From contig JADJRC010000012.1 in NCBI GenBank assembly GCA_016712415.1, positions 124,001-188,000 of the forward strand: DNA of 64,000 nucleotides, in the 5' to 3' direction. Below the pieces are notes generated by a model. That model was not told the origin of the DNA, did no database searches, and saw only the letters and a list, made by a program, of their open reading frames with translations. Made by a program: the position numbers and the translations under genes. Source of the DNA: Lewinellaceae bacterium. Lineage in GTDB: Bacteria; Bacteroidota; Bacteroidia; Chitinophagales; Saprospiraceae. Positions 53,001 through 61,524 of this stretch are shown here, piece by piece. Within the stretch, counting starts at the first letter, position 1. Every line of letters begins with the position of its first letter.

Positions 53001-53972
53001 ATGAAACACTACTTTACACCTATATTATTAATATGTGCTGCCAGTTTGTGCGCCCAACAGACACCCCAGTACAGTATGTATGCCCTGAACCCCTTCGCCG
53101 TGAACCCTGCCTATGCCGGTCTGGAAAACACCCTTGTTGCCACCGGCGTTTACCGGCAGCAATGGTCTAACCTGCAGGGGGCTCCGGTGACGCAGCACCT
53201 CAACACGCACCTGCCGCTGTACTTTCTGAGCAGCGGGGTAGGGCTTAAGCTGGAAAACGATGCCATAGGCGCCCACCGCACCACACAGGCAGCAGTAAGC
53301 TACAATTATCAACTGGAGTTAGGGCGCTCTTCCGTCGTTTCCATCGGACTGAGTGCCGGCTTTATGCAATATTCGCTCGATGGCGCAAAGCTCCGGGCGC
53401 CGGACGGCATATACGAAGCGCCTAATTTCAATCATAACGACCAGTTTTTGCCGGAAGGAAAAGTGCAGGCCGGCACACCTTTTTTTGAAGCGGGTATATT
53501 CTTTCAGACCCGAAAACTTCAGGCAGGGCTGTCGATGCAACCGGCATTTGCGCCCGTGCTTGCCATTTCCGGTGCGGATGCTCTTAAGATCGAGCCCGTA
53601 CGGCACTATTATTTCTTCAGCGCGTATAATATCGAAGCCGGCGATCATTTAACGATCAAACCATCGGTTTTGGCTAAAACTGACTTAACCGTGACACAAG
53701 TCGAGATTTCATCCATTTTGCAATGGAATGAAAATATATTTGCCGGCGCTTCGTTAAGGGGATTTGGCAGAATGGCCAAGGATGCGGCGGTAGTGATGGC
53801 GGGCTTCAAATTGAATGAAAAGACTACCTTGGGGTATTCCTTCGATATTCCGCTTTCTGCACTCAAAGCAGCCAACCGGGGAAGCCATGAGCTATTGCTT
53901 CGGTACAGTCTGAACCGACCGGTAGGTGCGGGCAAGTTACCCCCGGTGATTTACAACCCCAGATTCCTCTGA
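53001..53972 (+). CDS. porP: PorP/SprF family T9SS membrane protein, upstream of gldKLMN
   Basis: 323 residues from the ATG at 53001. A signal peptide (ends AASLCAQQ) is followed by the family opening TPQYSMYALNPFAVNPAYAGLENTLVATGVYRQQWSNLQGAPVTQH and a beta-barrel-like body ending in NPRFL. The open frame reaches back to 52842, but the signal peptide fixes the start. It lies directly upstream of gldK, the porP-porK-porL-porM-porN order known from Porphyromonas gingivalis, so it is probably the T9SS-core member of the family, while the one at 40650 serves the adhesin. Confidence 0.92.
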   Translation: MKHYFTPILLICAASLCAQQTPQYSMYALNPFAVNPAYAGLENTLVATGVYRQQWSNLQGAPVTQHLNTHLPLYFLSSGVGLKLENDAIGAHRTTQAAVSYNYQLELGRSSVVSIGLSAGFMQYSLDGAKLRAPDGIYEAPNFNHNDQFLPEGKVQAGTPFFEAGIFFQTRKLQAGLSMQPAFAPVLAISGADALKIEPVRHYYFFSAYNIEAGDHLTIKPSVLAKTDLTVTQVEISSILQWNENIFAGASLRGFGRMAKDAAVVMAGFKLNEKTTLGYSFDIPLSALKAANRGSHELLLRYSLNRPVGAGKLPPVIYNPRFL

Positions 53973-54163
53973 AAACGAAAAAATCTTTCGGTACCATTCC
54001 GGCAACAAAAACAGCTGCGGAATAGGTATTTACCCAATAAGGCAGCGAATAATTGGGCATATCCGGACGTTAAAAAAATCTGATTCGGATACAATGAAGC
54101 GTTAAAAAATCGTTTGTCAGGGGCGAAAAGTTGCGGGCAACCAATTTTATTTGGAATTCTTTT

Positions 54164-54191
54164 TTGCAAAGAATTTAATCCTCTATCTTTA
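54164..54191 (+). promoter_or_regulatory. Promoter candidate of gldK
   Basis: TTG at 54164-54166 and TATCTTTA at 54184-54191, 17 bases apart, match the Bacteroidota TTG-N(17-23)-TAnnTTTG consensus apart from the last base. The 270-base gap before gldK has no gene, so an independent promoter for gldKLMN is plausible. Confidence 0.45.
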
Positions 54192-54242
54192 CGACCACTT
54201 TTTCCAAACTGAACAATTTATTTGGATAACACGGGTGTTAAC

Positions 54243-55493
54243 ATGAAAAAACTACAGAAATCACTTCTGCTCTTTCTCATCATTGCGGCAGCTGCCGCTT
54301 CATGCGGCCGCAAAGAGAGCGGTCAGCTAATTGGCGTAACCGACCGTCCGAGTTGGAAGGGGATTAATCCCTACGGTATGGTCTACGTCCCTTCCGGTAC
54401 GCTTCACGTTGGTACAGGCGATGAAGACCTTAGTAAACAACTGGTTTCCCGTCCGAAGTCGATCTCTATTCAGGGCTTCTTCATGGACGACACCGAAATA
54501 ACCAACAACGAATACCGTCAGTTCGTCAAGTGGGTTTCCGACTCGCTGGCGCACGAAGCGCTTCAACATTACATTGAGGACGAAGGCAATACCAGCGACA
54601 AACAAATGATCGACTGGGAGCAGGAAATTGTCTGGGATGAAGACGAAGACGGCGCTTTGGAAGACCTGTACTACCAGGGTAATGAGCGTTTCTCGGGCCG
54701 CAAAGAGCTCGATGTGAGCAAACTGGTTTTCGAATACCAGTGGTACGACTGGCAGCGTGCTGCCCACGACCGCAACAGCAACCGCACCAGCCACATTCAC
54801 AAGGAAAAAATCAAGGTTTATCCCGATACGTTATGCTGGATACGCGATTACGCCTATTCCTATAATGAGCCGATGACCCGTAACTACTTCTGGCACCCCG
54901 CTTTTGACGATTATCCCGTCGTCGGGGTTAACTGGAAAATGTCGAAAGCATTCTGCTACTGGCGCAGCAAGGTATGGGACATGTACTCCGAAAGCGAGGT
55001 AAATACGGAAGACTTCCGTTTGCCTACCGAGCATGAATGGGAATATGCCGCCCGTGGCGGTCGCGCAGAAGCGCCATACCCCTGGGGCGCCTATTATACG
55101 CGCAACGCCAAAGGTTGCCTCCTGGCTAACTTCAAACCCGGTCGCGGCAACTACCCTGAAGACGGTGGTTTGTACACGGTAAAAGCCGATGCATACTATC
55201 CGAACGACTATGGTTTGTATTGCATGGCTGGTAACGTGGCTGAATGGACTGAAACAGCATACTATGAGAATGCATACTCCTTTATTCACGACCTGAACCC
55301 CGACATCCGTTACGATGCCAAAGACGAAGACAGTCCTACTGACAAGCGTAAGGTGATTCGTGGAGGCTCGTGGAAAGACGTTGCTTTCTTTATGCAGACC
55401 GGTACCCGCTCCTGGGAATACCAGGATACGACCAAATGTTACATTGGATTCCGCTCCGTGCTCACTTTCCTCGGTCGTTCGATCAACGACTTT
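54243..55493 (+). CDS. gldK: T9SS lipoprotein GldK
   Basis: About 417 residues. A lipoprotein signal peptide with the lipobox-like AAASC is followed by a formylglycine-generating-enzyme-like (SUMF1-type) fold: GMVYVPSGTLHVGTGDEDL, FFMDDTEITNNEYRQFVKW, VVGVNWKMSKAFCYW, RLPTEHEWEYAARGG, YCMAGNVAEWTETAYYEN, VIRGGSWKDVAFFMQTGTR. GldK forms the outer-membrane-bound ring with GldN at the periplasmic base of the T9SS. First gene of the gldKLMN order. Stop at 55494-55496; a long hairpin follows before gldL. Confidence 0.96.
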
Positions 55494-55512
55494 TAATTAA
55501 AGGGTTGAATAA

Positions 55513-55581
55513 AAAAGGCAAAACGCAAGAAAAATTTGCCAAACATATAATTTTCGTGTTCTTTCTTGCGTTTTGCCTTTT
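55513..55581 (+). terminator. 20-bp perfect inverted repeat after gldK
   Basis: The arm at 55513-55532 (AAAAGGCAAAACGCAAGAAA) is exactly complementary to 55562-55581, with a 29-base loop. Its AT content is moderate, and GTTTC follows. Such a stem could end or slow transcription between gldK and gldL, or protect the gldK mRNA end. Confidence 0.65.
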
Positions 55582-55753
55582 GTTTCAAACAGTTATTCTC
55601 CGACGGCTTCCGTCTTCACCCTTGTTCCAGAACATCTTACACAGGCCGGCACAATTAACAAGTCTATCCGGGTGTTTGCCACTTGCGGACAATTCAGATA
55701 GATGCCCCGTTATTTATTCGATTTTTTCATCGAATAAGTTTGCAGGCTATTAC

Positions 55754-55761
55754 TACTTTTG
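55754..55761 (+). promoter_or_regulatory. Candidate -7 box of gldLMN
   Basis: TACTTTTG, a perfect match to the Bacteroidota -7 element. TTTG lies at 55739-55742, only 11 bases before it, which is too close for the usual -33, so the promoter is uncertain. Confidence 0.45.
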
Positions 55762-55834
55762 CGACACCATTAACAACGCGATAACAAATTTCTAAGGATT
55801 AACCTTTTTGTAAACTGCTAAAAGTTTAAAAACA

Positions 55835-56425
55835 ATGAGTTTCGTCAAGACCAAGTCTTTCAAGTACTTCAAAAACCTGCTTATCGGCGTAGGTGCCGCG
55901 ATCGTTCTTCTGGGCGCGCTGTTCAAACTCGAAAGCTTTCCGTACGCTTCTGAACTCCTGATCGTGGGTCTCACTACCGAGGCAATCATCTTCCTTTTCC
56001 TTGGCGTTATCGGGCCAGAGCCCGACTACTATTGGGACAAGCTGTATCCGGGCCTCGATGATTACAACGCCCGCCTGCAACCGCTGACGGCCGGCCCAAC
56101 CAACCAGCCTGAAGTAGCGCCTCTGCACGGTGATGTAGTAGAGCGTCAGTTGGGTGGCATGTTGACCGAACTGCAATCCATGTCGAAAAGCATGGGTGCG
56201 CTGAAATCGCTGCAGGAAGTTGACTTCTCCGGTACTTCGGAGCAGATCAAGTCCATGAGCAATTTCTACACGAAGATGAACGAAGCCATGTCTGATATGG
56301 CCAAATCGGCTGAAGACGTGAAGTCGTACAAAGATCAGTTGACTGCCCTGAACAAGAACCTCGGTTCTTTGAACACCGTTTACGGCAATATGCTGGCCGC
56401 AATGTCCAACATCGGTCGTCAGTAA
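55835..56425 (+). CDS. gldL: T9SS inner-membrane motor protein GldL
   Basis: 196 residues. Two membrane helices near the N-terminus (about 11-33 and 38-58) with a buried Glu (…TTEAIIFLFLG) and Lys/Glu in the first helix (ALFKLES), followed by a helical cytoplasmic tail (SMSKSMGALKSLQEVDFSGTSEQIKSMSNFYTKMNEAMSDMAKSAEDVKS). GldL and GldM form the proton-driven motor that powers T9SS and gliding. It follows gldK after the hairpin region and precedes gldM by 54 bp. Confidence 0.96.
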   Translation: MSFVKTKSFKYFKNLLIGVGAAIVLLGALFKLESFPYASELLIVGLTTEAIIFLFLGVIGPEPDYYWDKLYPGLDDYNARLQPLTAGPTNQPEVAPLHGDVVERQLGGMLTELQSMSKSMGALKSLQEVDFSGTSEQIKSMSNFYTKMNEAMSDMAKSAEDVKSYKDQLTALNKNLGSLNTVYGNMLAAMSNIGRQ

Positions 56426-56479
56426 TTATTGCGATCAATTTGGTATCCACATCCAATCACAAATCAAAATTAAAGACTT

Positions 56480-58002
56480 ATGTCAATACCAAAGGAGCCG
56501 CGGCAACTGATGATCAACCTGATGTATCTGGTGTTGACCGCGCTTTTGGCACTCAACGTGTCTGCTGAGGTAATGAATGCTTTCTTTTCTCTCGACCGGG
56601 GTCTGTTGGGCAGCCGGGAAATTGTTGAAAAATCCAATGCGAGACTTACAGAAAGCATAGCCAAAGTAGCGGAGGCCTATAATAAGCCGGAGAATGAAAA
56701 GTACAAGAACAACGCAATGGAAGCACAACGTATCTCACAGGATTTCGTGAAATACATCGATGGCGTTCGTTCCAAACTGTTCGACATAGCAAAAGGCCCT
56801 TCGACTAACGATCCGACCATTCCGAAAGATATCCGTAACAAAGACGTAACCACGAATTTGTTCATCAATGAGGGATTGGGCAAGGAAATCGAAGACAAAA
56901 TCACCGAAACCCGCAAACAGTTGCTCGCACTTGCCGACAATGACGAGGCAACGGCTGCCGCCATGCCGCTTGACATTGAAAAGCTGCCGGCCAATACCAA
57001 GATGAAGAACTGGGCAGAACTCAAGTTCAAACAAATGCCCGTTGCCGCCTGCTTCCCGATCCTCGGTAAACTGCAGAGCGACGTAAAATCTTCTGCATCT
57101 GCCGTTTTGAACTACTGCGTGAAAAAGGTGAGTGGCGAAGATGAAATTCGTTTTGACTCTTATGAGCCGGTTGTTTCTGCTTCAAAGAGCTACCTCATTC
57201 GCGGTGAAAAATACGAAGCAGATATCTTCCTTGGCGCATACAGCACCCAGGCAGATAATATTCGTATCAGCGTTAACGGCAACGGACTTCCCGTTCAGGC
57301 CGGTAAGGCACACTACACTGCCGGAGCAGAGGGGCTGGGCGAGAAGAAGTTCAACGTTGTCATCAACGTTGTCAACCCCTCACCAAAGACACCAAAACGT
57401 ACCAGAAAGAGTTTCTGTACGAAGTTGGCGAGCGCTCGGTTGCCGTTTCGCTCGACAAAATGAACGTATTCTACATCGGTGTTGAAAACCCGATTTCGGT
57501 TTCCGCCGCAGGTGTGTCTTCCAACGAAGTTAAAGTTACGCCTTCCGGTGTAAGCATTGCCAATAAAGGCGGTGGCCACTTTATCGTCACTGGAACAACG
57601 CCGGGCGAAGCCAGCCTCACCGTTTCCGGTGGCGGCGCTTCCACGACGTTCAAATATCGTGTAAAACGTATTCCGGACCCGGTTCCGATGCTTGGTGCAA
57701 AACACCGCAGCGGCTCGATGGGCAACGGCGAATTCAAAGCACAGGGCGGTATTGCCGCAATCCTCGAAAACTTTGACTTCGATGCAAAATGCGATATCGT
57801 CGGTTTCGAAGCAACCTACCTGCCCAAGCGTCAGGATCCGATCGGGCGCCAGAACGCAGGCGCCAGGTGGAGCGGTGATGTAGGCGAATTGATCAGCAAA
57901 GCCAAACCCGGCGACAGCTATTTCTTCGACGACATCAAGTGCAAATGCCCGGGAGACCCCGCTGCGCGTAATATTGGCGGCCTGGCATATAAGATCAGAT
58001 AA
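56480..58002 (+). CDS. gldM: T9SS motor protein GldM, frameshifted
   Basis: About 507 residues once the frames are joined, the normal GldM length. One N-terminal membrane helix (LMINLMYLVLTALLALNVSAEVMNAFFSLD) is followed by a long periplasmic part: YLIRGEKYEADIFLGAYSTQ and later, in the next frame, YEVGERSVAVSLDKMNVFYIGVENPISVSAAG, the IRIS-like beta domains. The first frame ends in a spurious tail after FNVVINVVNPSP; at 57376-57379 a run of four C would need five to read VNPLTKDTKTY. All GldM regions are otherwise present. It couples the GldL motor to the GldK/N ring. Confidence 0.92.
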
Positions 58003-58016
58003 ACCAAAAATAAAGT

Positions 58017-58053
58017 GCTTCAGCCGGCGTTGTATAACCCGGCTGAAGCCTTT
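58017..58053 (+). terminator. Terminator-like hairpin between gldM and gldN
   Basis: GCTTCAGCCGG at 58017-58027 and CCGGCTGAAGC at 58039-58049 pair perfectly, followed by CTTTT. It lies 14 bases after the gldM stop and before gldN. It may allow partial read-through and lower gldN expression. Confidence 0.7.
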
Positions 58054-58103
58054 TCAGCAAAACTGCTAAACACACATCTGCTAATCAACCATTGCGCGCT
58101 GTT

Positions 58104-58988
58104 ATGCAAACATCTATCAAATGGACTTGCTTGTGCCTGCTCATGTTTTTCTACGCCGGAACCATGCTGCTCGCGCAAGACCCCGAACAAATTGAGATCA
58201 AATCAGAAGAAATTTATGATGAAGAGCCAAGCGATGCTCCATTGGACGATGTCGTTAAAAAAGACATTATGACGGAACGCCGCGTATTGGCCTATCAGCC
58301 CATTCGCGAAAGCGATATCTTTTGGGAAAAACGCATCTGGCGTATTATCGATGTGCGTGAAAAAATGAACCTCCCGTTCGCCTACCCGGAAGAACCGTTT
58401 TTCAAACTGCTCTCCGATGCAGCCACCAAAGGCGACCTCCCGGTATATGCCATCGACGGTACGGACAAATTCAATAAGCGTATGAGCACTGATGATGTGC
58501 TCTCTATGCTGTCCAAAACCGATACGGTAGTGACTTTTGACCCGGAAACGTACGAAGAAAAAGTACAGATCGTCCGCAACGACATCAACTGGGAAGACGT
58601 TAAGCGTTTCCGTATCAAAGAGGTTTGGTTCTTCGATAAGGAGACATCTACGCTTCAGGTACGTATCCTCGGTATTGCGCCGTTGATCGACGTTAAAGAC
58701 AACGAAGGCAACTTCCGTTTTGAAAAACCTATGTTCTGGGTTTACTATCCCCAGGCTCGTGAATTGTTCGCCCGCCACCGCGTATTTACGATGGGTGGTA
58801 ATACCAATGCGACCATTTCCTGGGAAGACCTCTTTGAGATGCGCTATTTTGCCAGTTACATCTACAAAGAGTCGAACGTGTACGACCGGAAACTGGAAGA
58901 ATACCTCTCCGGTGTGGATTTGTTGATGGAGTCGGAAAAGATCAAAAACGAGATTTTCAACTTCGAACACGATCTCTGGCAGTATTGA
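58104..58988 (+). CDS. gldN: T9SS protein GldN
   Basis: 294 residues. A signal peptide (ends TMLLAQ) begins at the ATG at 58104; the frame is open from 58092. The body shows the GldN/PorN pattern: VLAYQPIRESDIFWEKRIWRIIDVREKMNLPFAYP near residue 60, then IRNDINWEDVKRFRIKEVWFFDKETSTLQVRILGIAPL, and ELFARHRVFTMGGNTNATISWEDLFEMRYFASYIYKESN. GldN with GldK forms the periplasmic ring of T9SS. It ends the gldKLMN set and a strong terminator follows. Confidence 0.95.
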   Translation: MQTSIKWTCLCLLMFFYAGTMLLAQDPEQIEIKSEEIYDEEPSDAPLDDVVKKDIMTERRVLAYQPIRESDIFWEKRIWRIIDVREKMNLPFAYPEEPFFKLLSDAATKGDLPVYAIDGTDKFNKRMSTDDVLSMLSKTDTVVTFDPETYEEKVQIVRNDINWEDVKRFRIKEVWFFDKETSTLQVRILGIAPLIDVKDNEGNFRFEKPMFWVYYPQARELFARHRVFTMGGNTNATISWEDLFEMRYFASYIYKESNVYDRKLEEYLSGVDLLMESEKIKNEIFNFEHDLWQY

Positions 58989-59013
58989 TTGCTTCCATTG
59001 TCGGCATATTACG

Positions 59014-59050
59014 AGAGGGGTTTGGTCATCGACCAAACCCCTCTTTTCTT
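59014..59050 (+). terminator. Intrinsic terminator after gldN
   Basis: AGAGGGGTTTGGTC at 59014-59027 and its exact complement at 59031-59044 with a three-base loop, followed by TTTCTTT. A 14-bp stem placed 25 bases after the gldN stop. Confidence 0.88.
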
Positions 59051-59072
59051 TGGTCAACCCCACTCAATTCCA

Positions 59073-60122
59073 TCAATGGAAAATCACTTCCGTTGCACCG
59101 TATCCGTATTTGGGATGAAATTCGTTCTTGAATTTCGCCACATCTCTGTAGTCACGCAGCCTTGAGGCAATGGTCTCGCGGAGTTTGCCTTCGCCCACGC
59201 CGTGAATGATAAAGACCCGTGGTACACCGAGGCGGATGGCCTTTTCCATAAATTTGCTAAAGTGCAGCATCTGAATGCGCAATATTTCACCCTTGTCGAG
59301 CCGTGCATTGCCATTCATCAGGTTCCCGATGTGCAAGTCAATTTCAGGTACAAACGTGGCAAACTCCTCTATATTAAATGCGCTGAAAGCTGCGGAATGC
59401 TTGCCGGGTTCAGGGTATTGTTTCCGCGCTCTTTGTTTGGTATAGTCCTTCAGGTTTTCCTTTTCCGGCACTTTTTTTTCTTCGAACGAACTGAACAACA
59501 GAAAACAATGCGCCGGCATATTGAGGATTGGAACGGACTGCAGGCTGTTGAAGAATTGCCTGGGGCGGATTTTCATAACAAGTTCAAGTGGCTTGTCTGG
59601 CCCCTCGGTGGTGATGCGCTGGACGGAAATGGAAACTTCGGGACTTTCATTCAGGTCATCGTAGAGCAGATCGCCCAATTCCAGGGCGCTTGCAGCGGTT
59701 ATTTTATCGTCTAGCACAATTACATCCCTGCCTGCCGTGTATAAATCTATTTCAAACAGTAACTCCTCCAGGGTATCGTTGATGAGCCAGGCTTTATACC
59801 TGGTTACCGTCCCGTCGCGGCCAGGCATAGGCTCGAAGGCCAGTTGTAAACCCTTGGGTTTCAGGATATGGTAAGTGGCGGAAATGCTTCTTCGCGGCGG
59901 CGGGTCCGTTTTCTTTTCGATATTATTTGGCATAAATTTTGGCTTGGGAAGGGCAGCGCCAGCCTCTTCCAAGCGCATTAAATCCTCTTCAAAAGCAGGT
60001 ATTTCCAGATCCGGATCGCTGTCGAGTTTTACCTGCCATAAGCCTTCGTCAAGCAGTGCTGTGATCACTCCGCTTTCCCCCGTATAGCGAAATTGTACCC
60101 GTGTACCAATTACAAAAAGCAT
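59073..60122 (-). CDS. DUF2027 and Smr domain protein
   Basis: 349 residues. An N-terminal DUF2027 segment (RVQFRYTGESGVITALLDEGLWQVKLDSD) is followed by a long beta-rich middle, and a C-terminal Smr domain about 260-349: EIDLHIGNL, RVFIIHGVGEGKLRETI, HPKYGYGATEVIFH. Smr domains of MutS2/SMR proteins have nuclease or nucleic-acid-binding activity; in Bacteroidota this two-domain protein is common and uncharacterised. It is divergent from the first acetyltransferase gene, 79 bp away, and convergent with gldN. Confidence 0.92.
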   Translation of the reverse strand: MLFVIGTRVQFRYTGESGVITALLDEGLWQVKLDSDPDLEIPAFEEDLMRLEEAGAALPKPKFMPNNIEKKTDPPPRRSISATYHILKPKGLQLAFEPMPGRDGTVTRYKAWLINDTLEELLFEIDLYTAGRDVIVLDDKITAASALELGDLLYDDLNESPEVSISVQRITTEGPDKPLELVMKIRPRQFFNSLQSVPILNMPAHCFLLFSSFEEKKVPEKENLKDYTKQRARKQYPEPGKHSAAFSAFNIEEFATFVPEIDLHIGNLMNGNARLDKGEILRIQMLHFSKFMEKAIRLGVPRVFIIHGVGEGKLRETIASRLRDYRDVAKFKNEFHPKYGYGATEVIFH

Positions 60123-60201
60123 GGGTGAACCTGGTATTCTGCCGTTTGGGCAGAACGCTTTTAATTGATGAATTGTTAACTACAACATTTCTAAACCGGC
60201 C

Positions 60202-61414
60202 ATGCGATCCATAACGGGCGAACAGCTCAAAAGTTTTGCTACACAAAACCCAGGTTCTTCATCCACACGATATTTATCCGTAGATTTTTTTCGCGGACTG
60301 ACCGTAGCGTTCATGATCATTGTGAACACCCCCGGCACCTGGGAATATGTATATATGCCACTTCGCCACGCGGACTGGCACGGATGTACCATTACCGATC
60401 TTGTTTTTCCGTCCTTCCTCTTTATCATCGGCATCGCCATGTGGTTCTCCTTTGGCAAATATAATCGAAAACTGACGCCCGAGGCCGCTAAAAAGATATT
60501 GAAGCGGACTGTGCTGATGTTCATCATCGGAATGCTGTTGAATAAATTTCCGGTATTTTGGAAGAATCTGGACCATTGGCATGTCATGGGGGTTCTACAG
60601 CGTATTGCACTGGCCTATTGCCTGGCCTCGTTTTTAGTGCTTTCCCTTCGCTGGCGTGCCCTGATTGCCGTATCAGTAGGTATCCTGCTGTTGTACTGGG
60701 GATTAATGGTTGGGTTTGCAACACCGGGCGGCGATCCATTTGGCGTCGATACCAATTTGCTGTTGCGCTTCGATGCGTGGCTGTACGGCGTGGAAGCCGA
60801 TGCTATGAACGGCATCGAGCATTTGTTTTACGGCAGCAAACACATTTTTCTGCGCAAGGGATACCATTTTGATTCTATGGGGTTGTTGAGTACCGTGCCC
60901 TCGATTGTTACGGTGGTTTTTGGTTGGCTCTGCGGCAAGCTGCTGCAAGCGCGGTCTGCACAAAAGGAGCGGCTCATTCGCGATCTGCTGCTGTTCGGCG
61001 TAATATGCGGCACGGCCGGCCTGATCTGGGATGTTGTCTATCCCATCAATAAAAAACTCTGGACCAGTTCGTACGTACTTCTATTCCGGCGGCGTATCCA
61101 TGATCCTGATGGCTTTTATTGTCTGGATAATCGATGTGCGCGGCTGGCGTTTCGGAACCGGCTTTTTCAAAGTGTTTGGCGCCAATCCCTTATTTGCCTT
61201 CGTTTTTTCAGAAGCCCTTGCACAGGTGCTGTGTACCATCGAATGGATGGAGGGCGATGTGCACCGCGATGCCAACTGGTGGTTGTATAAAACCTTTTTC
61301 AAACCGATTGAGGGCGCCGAGTTCGGGTCATTTCTGTTTGCCCTGGTTTTCATGCTTTTATGCTGGCTGGTATGCCGTTGGCTATATGTCAGGAAAATAT
61401 TTATCAGGATTTAG
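60202..61414 (+). CDS. HGSNAT-like membrane N-acetyltransferase, first copy, frameshifted
   Basis: About 403 residues once joined. A multi-pass membrane protein with the DUF5009/HGSNAT signatures YLSVDFFRGLTVAFMIIVNTPG, LRHADWHGCTITDLVFPSFLFIIG and the C-terminal FGANPLFAFVFSEAL, WLVCRWLYVRKIFIRI. Frame changes at about 61079, where CTTCTATTCC has one base too many; a frame with CTCTATTCC would read SYVLYSGGVSMIL as in the second copy. Such proteins use cytoplasmic acetyl-CoA to acetylate glucosamine on the periplasmic side (NagX-like). The paralogue lies 110 bp downstream. Confidence 0.88.
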
Positions 61415-61489
61415 GGGTATTTATCCGGCCTGTTACGGGGGACTGATGAAAAGTTGACGGTCATGAAAACAGCGATACATCAAAACCAT

Positions 61490-61518
61490 TACTTTTAGCG
61501 GTTCGCAATTTAACCGCT
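61490..61518 (+). promoter_or_regulatory. -7 box and leader hairpin of the second acetyltransferase
   Basis: TACTTTTA at 61490-61497 resembles a Bacteroidota -7 box, and AGCGGTT (61497-61503) pairs with AACCGCT (61512-61518) around an 8-base loop, ending 6 bases before the ATG at 61525. The hairpin would lie in the ribosome-binding region of the mRNA. Confidence 0.4.
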
Positions 61519-61524
61519 TTGATT

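Larger units (their letters stand above)
55497..55834. other. gldK-gldL intergenic region with two hairpins and a -7 box
   Basis: 338 bases without a credible gene. It holds a 20-bp perfect inverted repeat (55513-55581), a 9-bp perfect hairpin with a T-rich loop (55714-55737) and a TACTTTTG box at 55754-55761, 74 bases before the gldL ATG. It looks like an internal attenuator followed by a second promoter for gldLMN. Confidence 0.6.
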
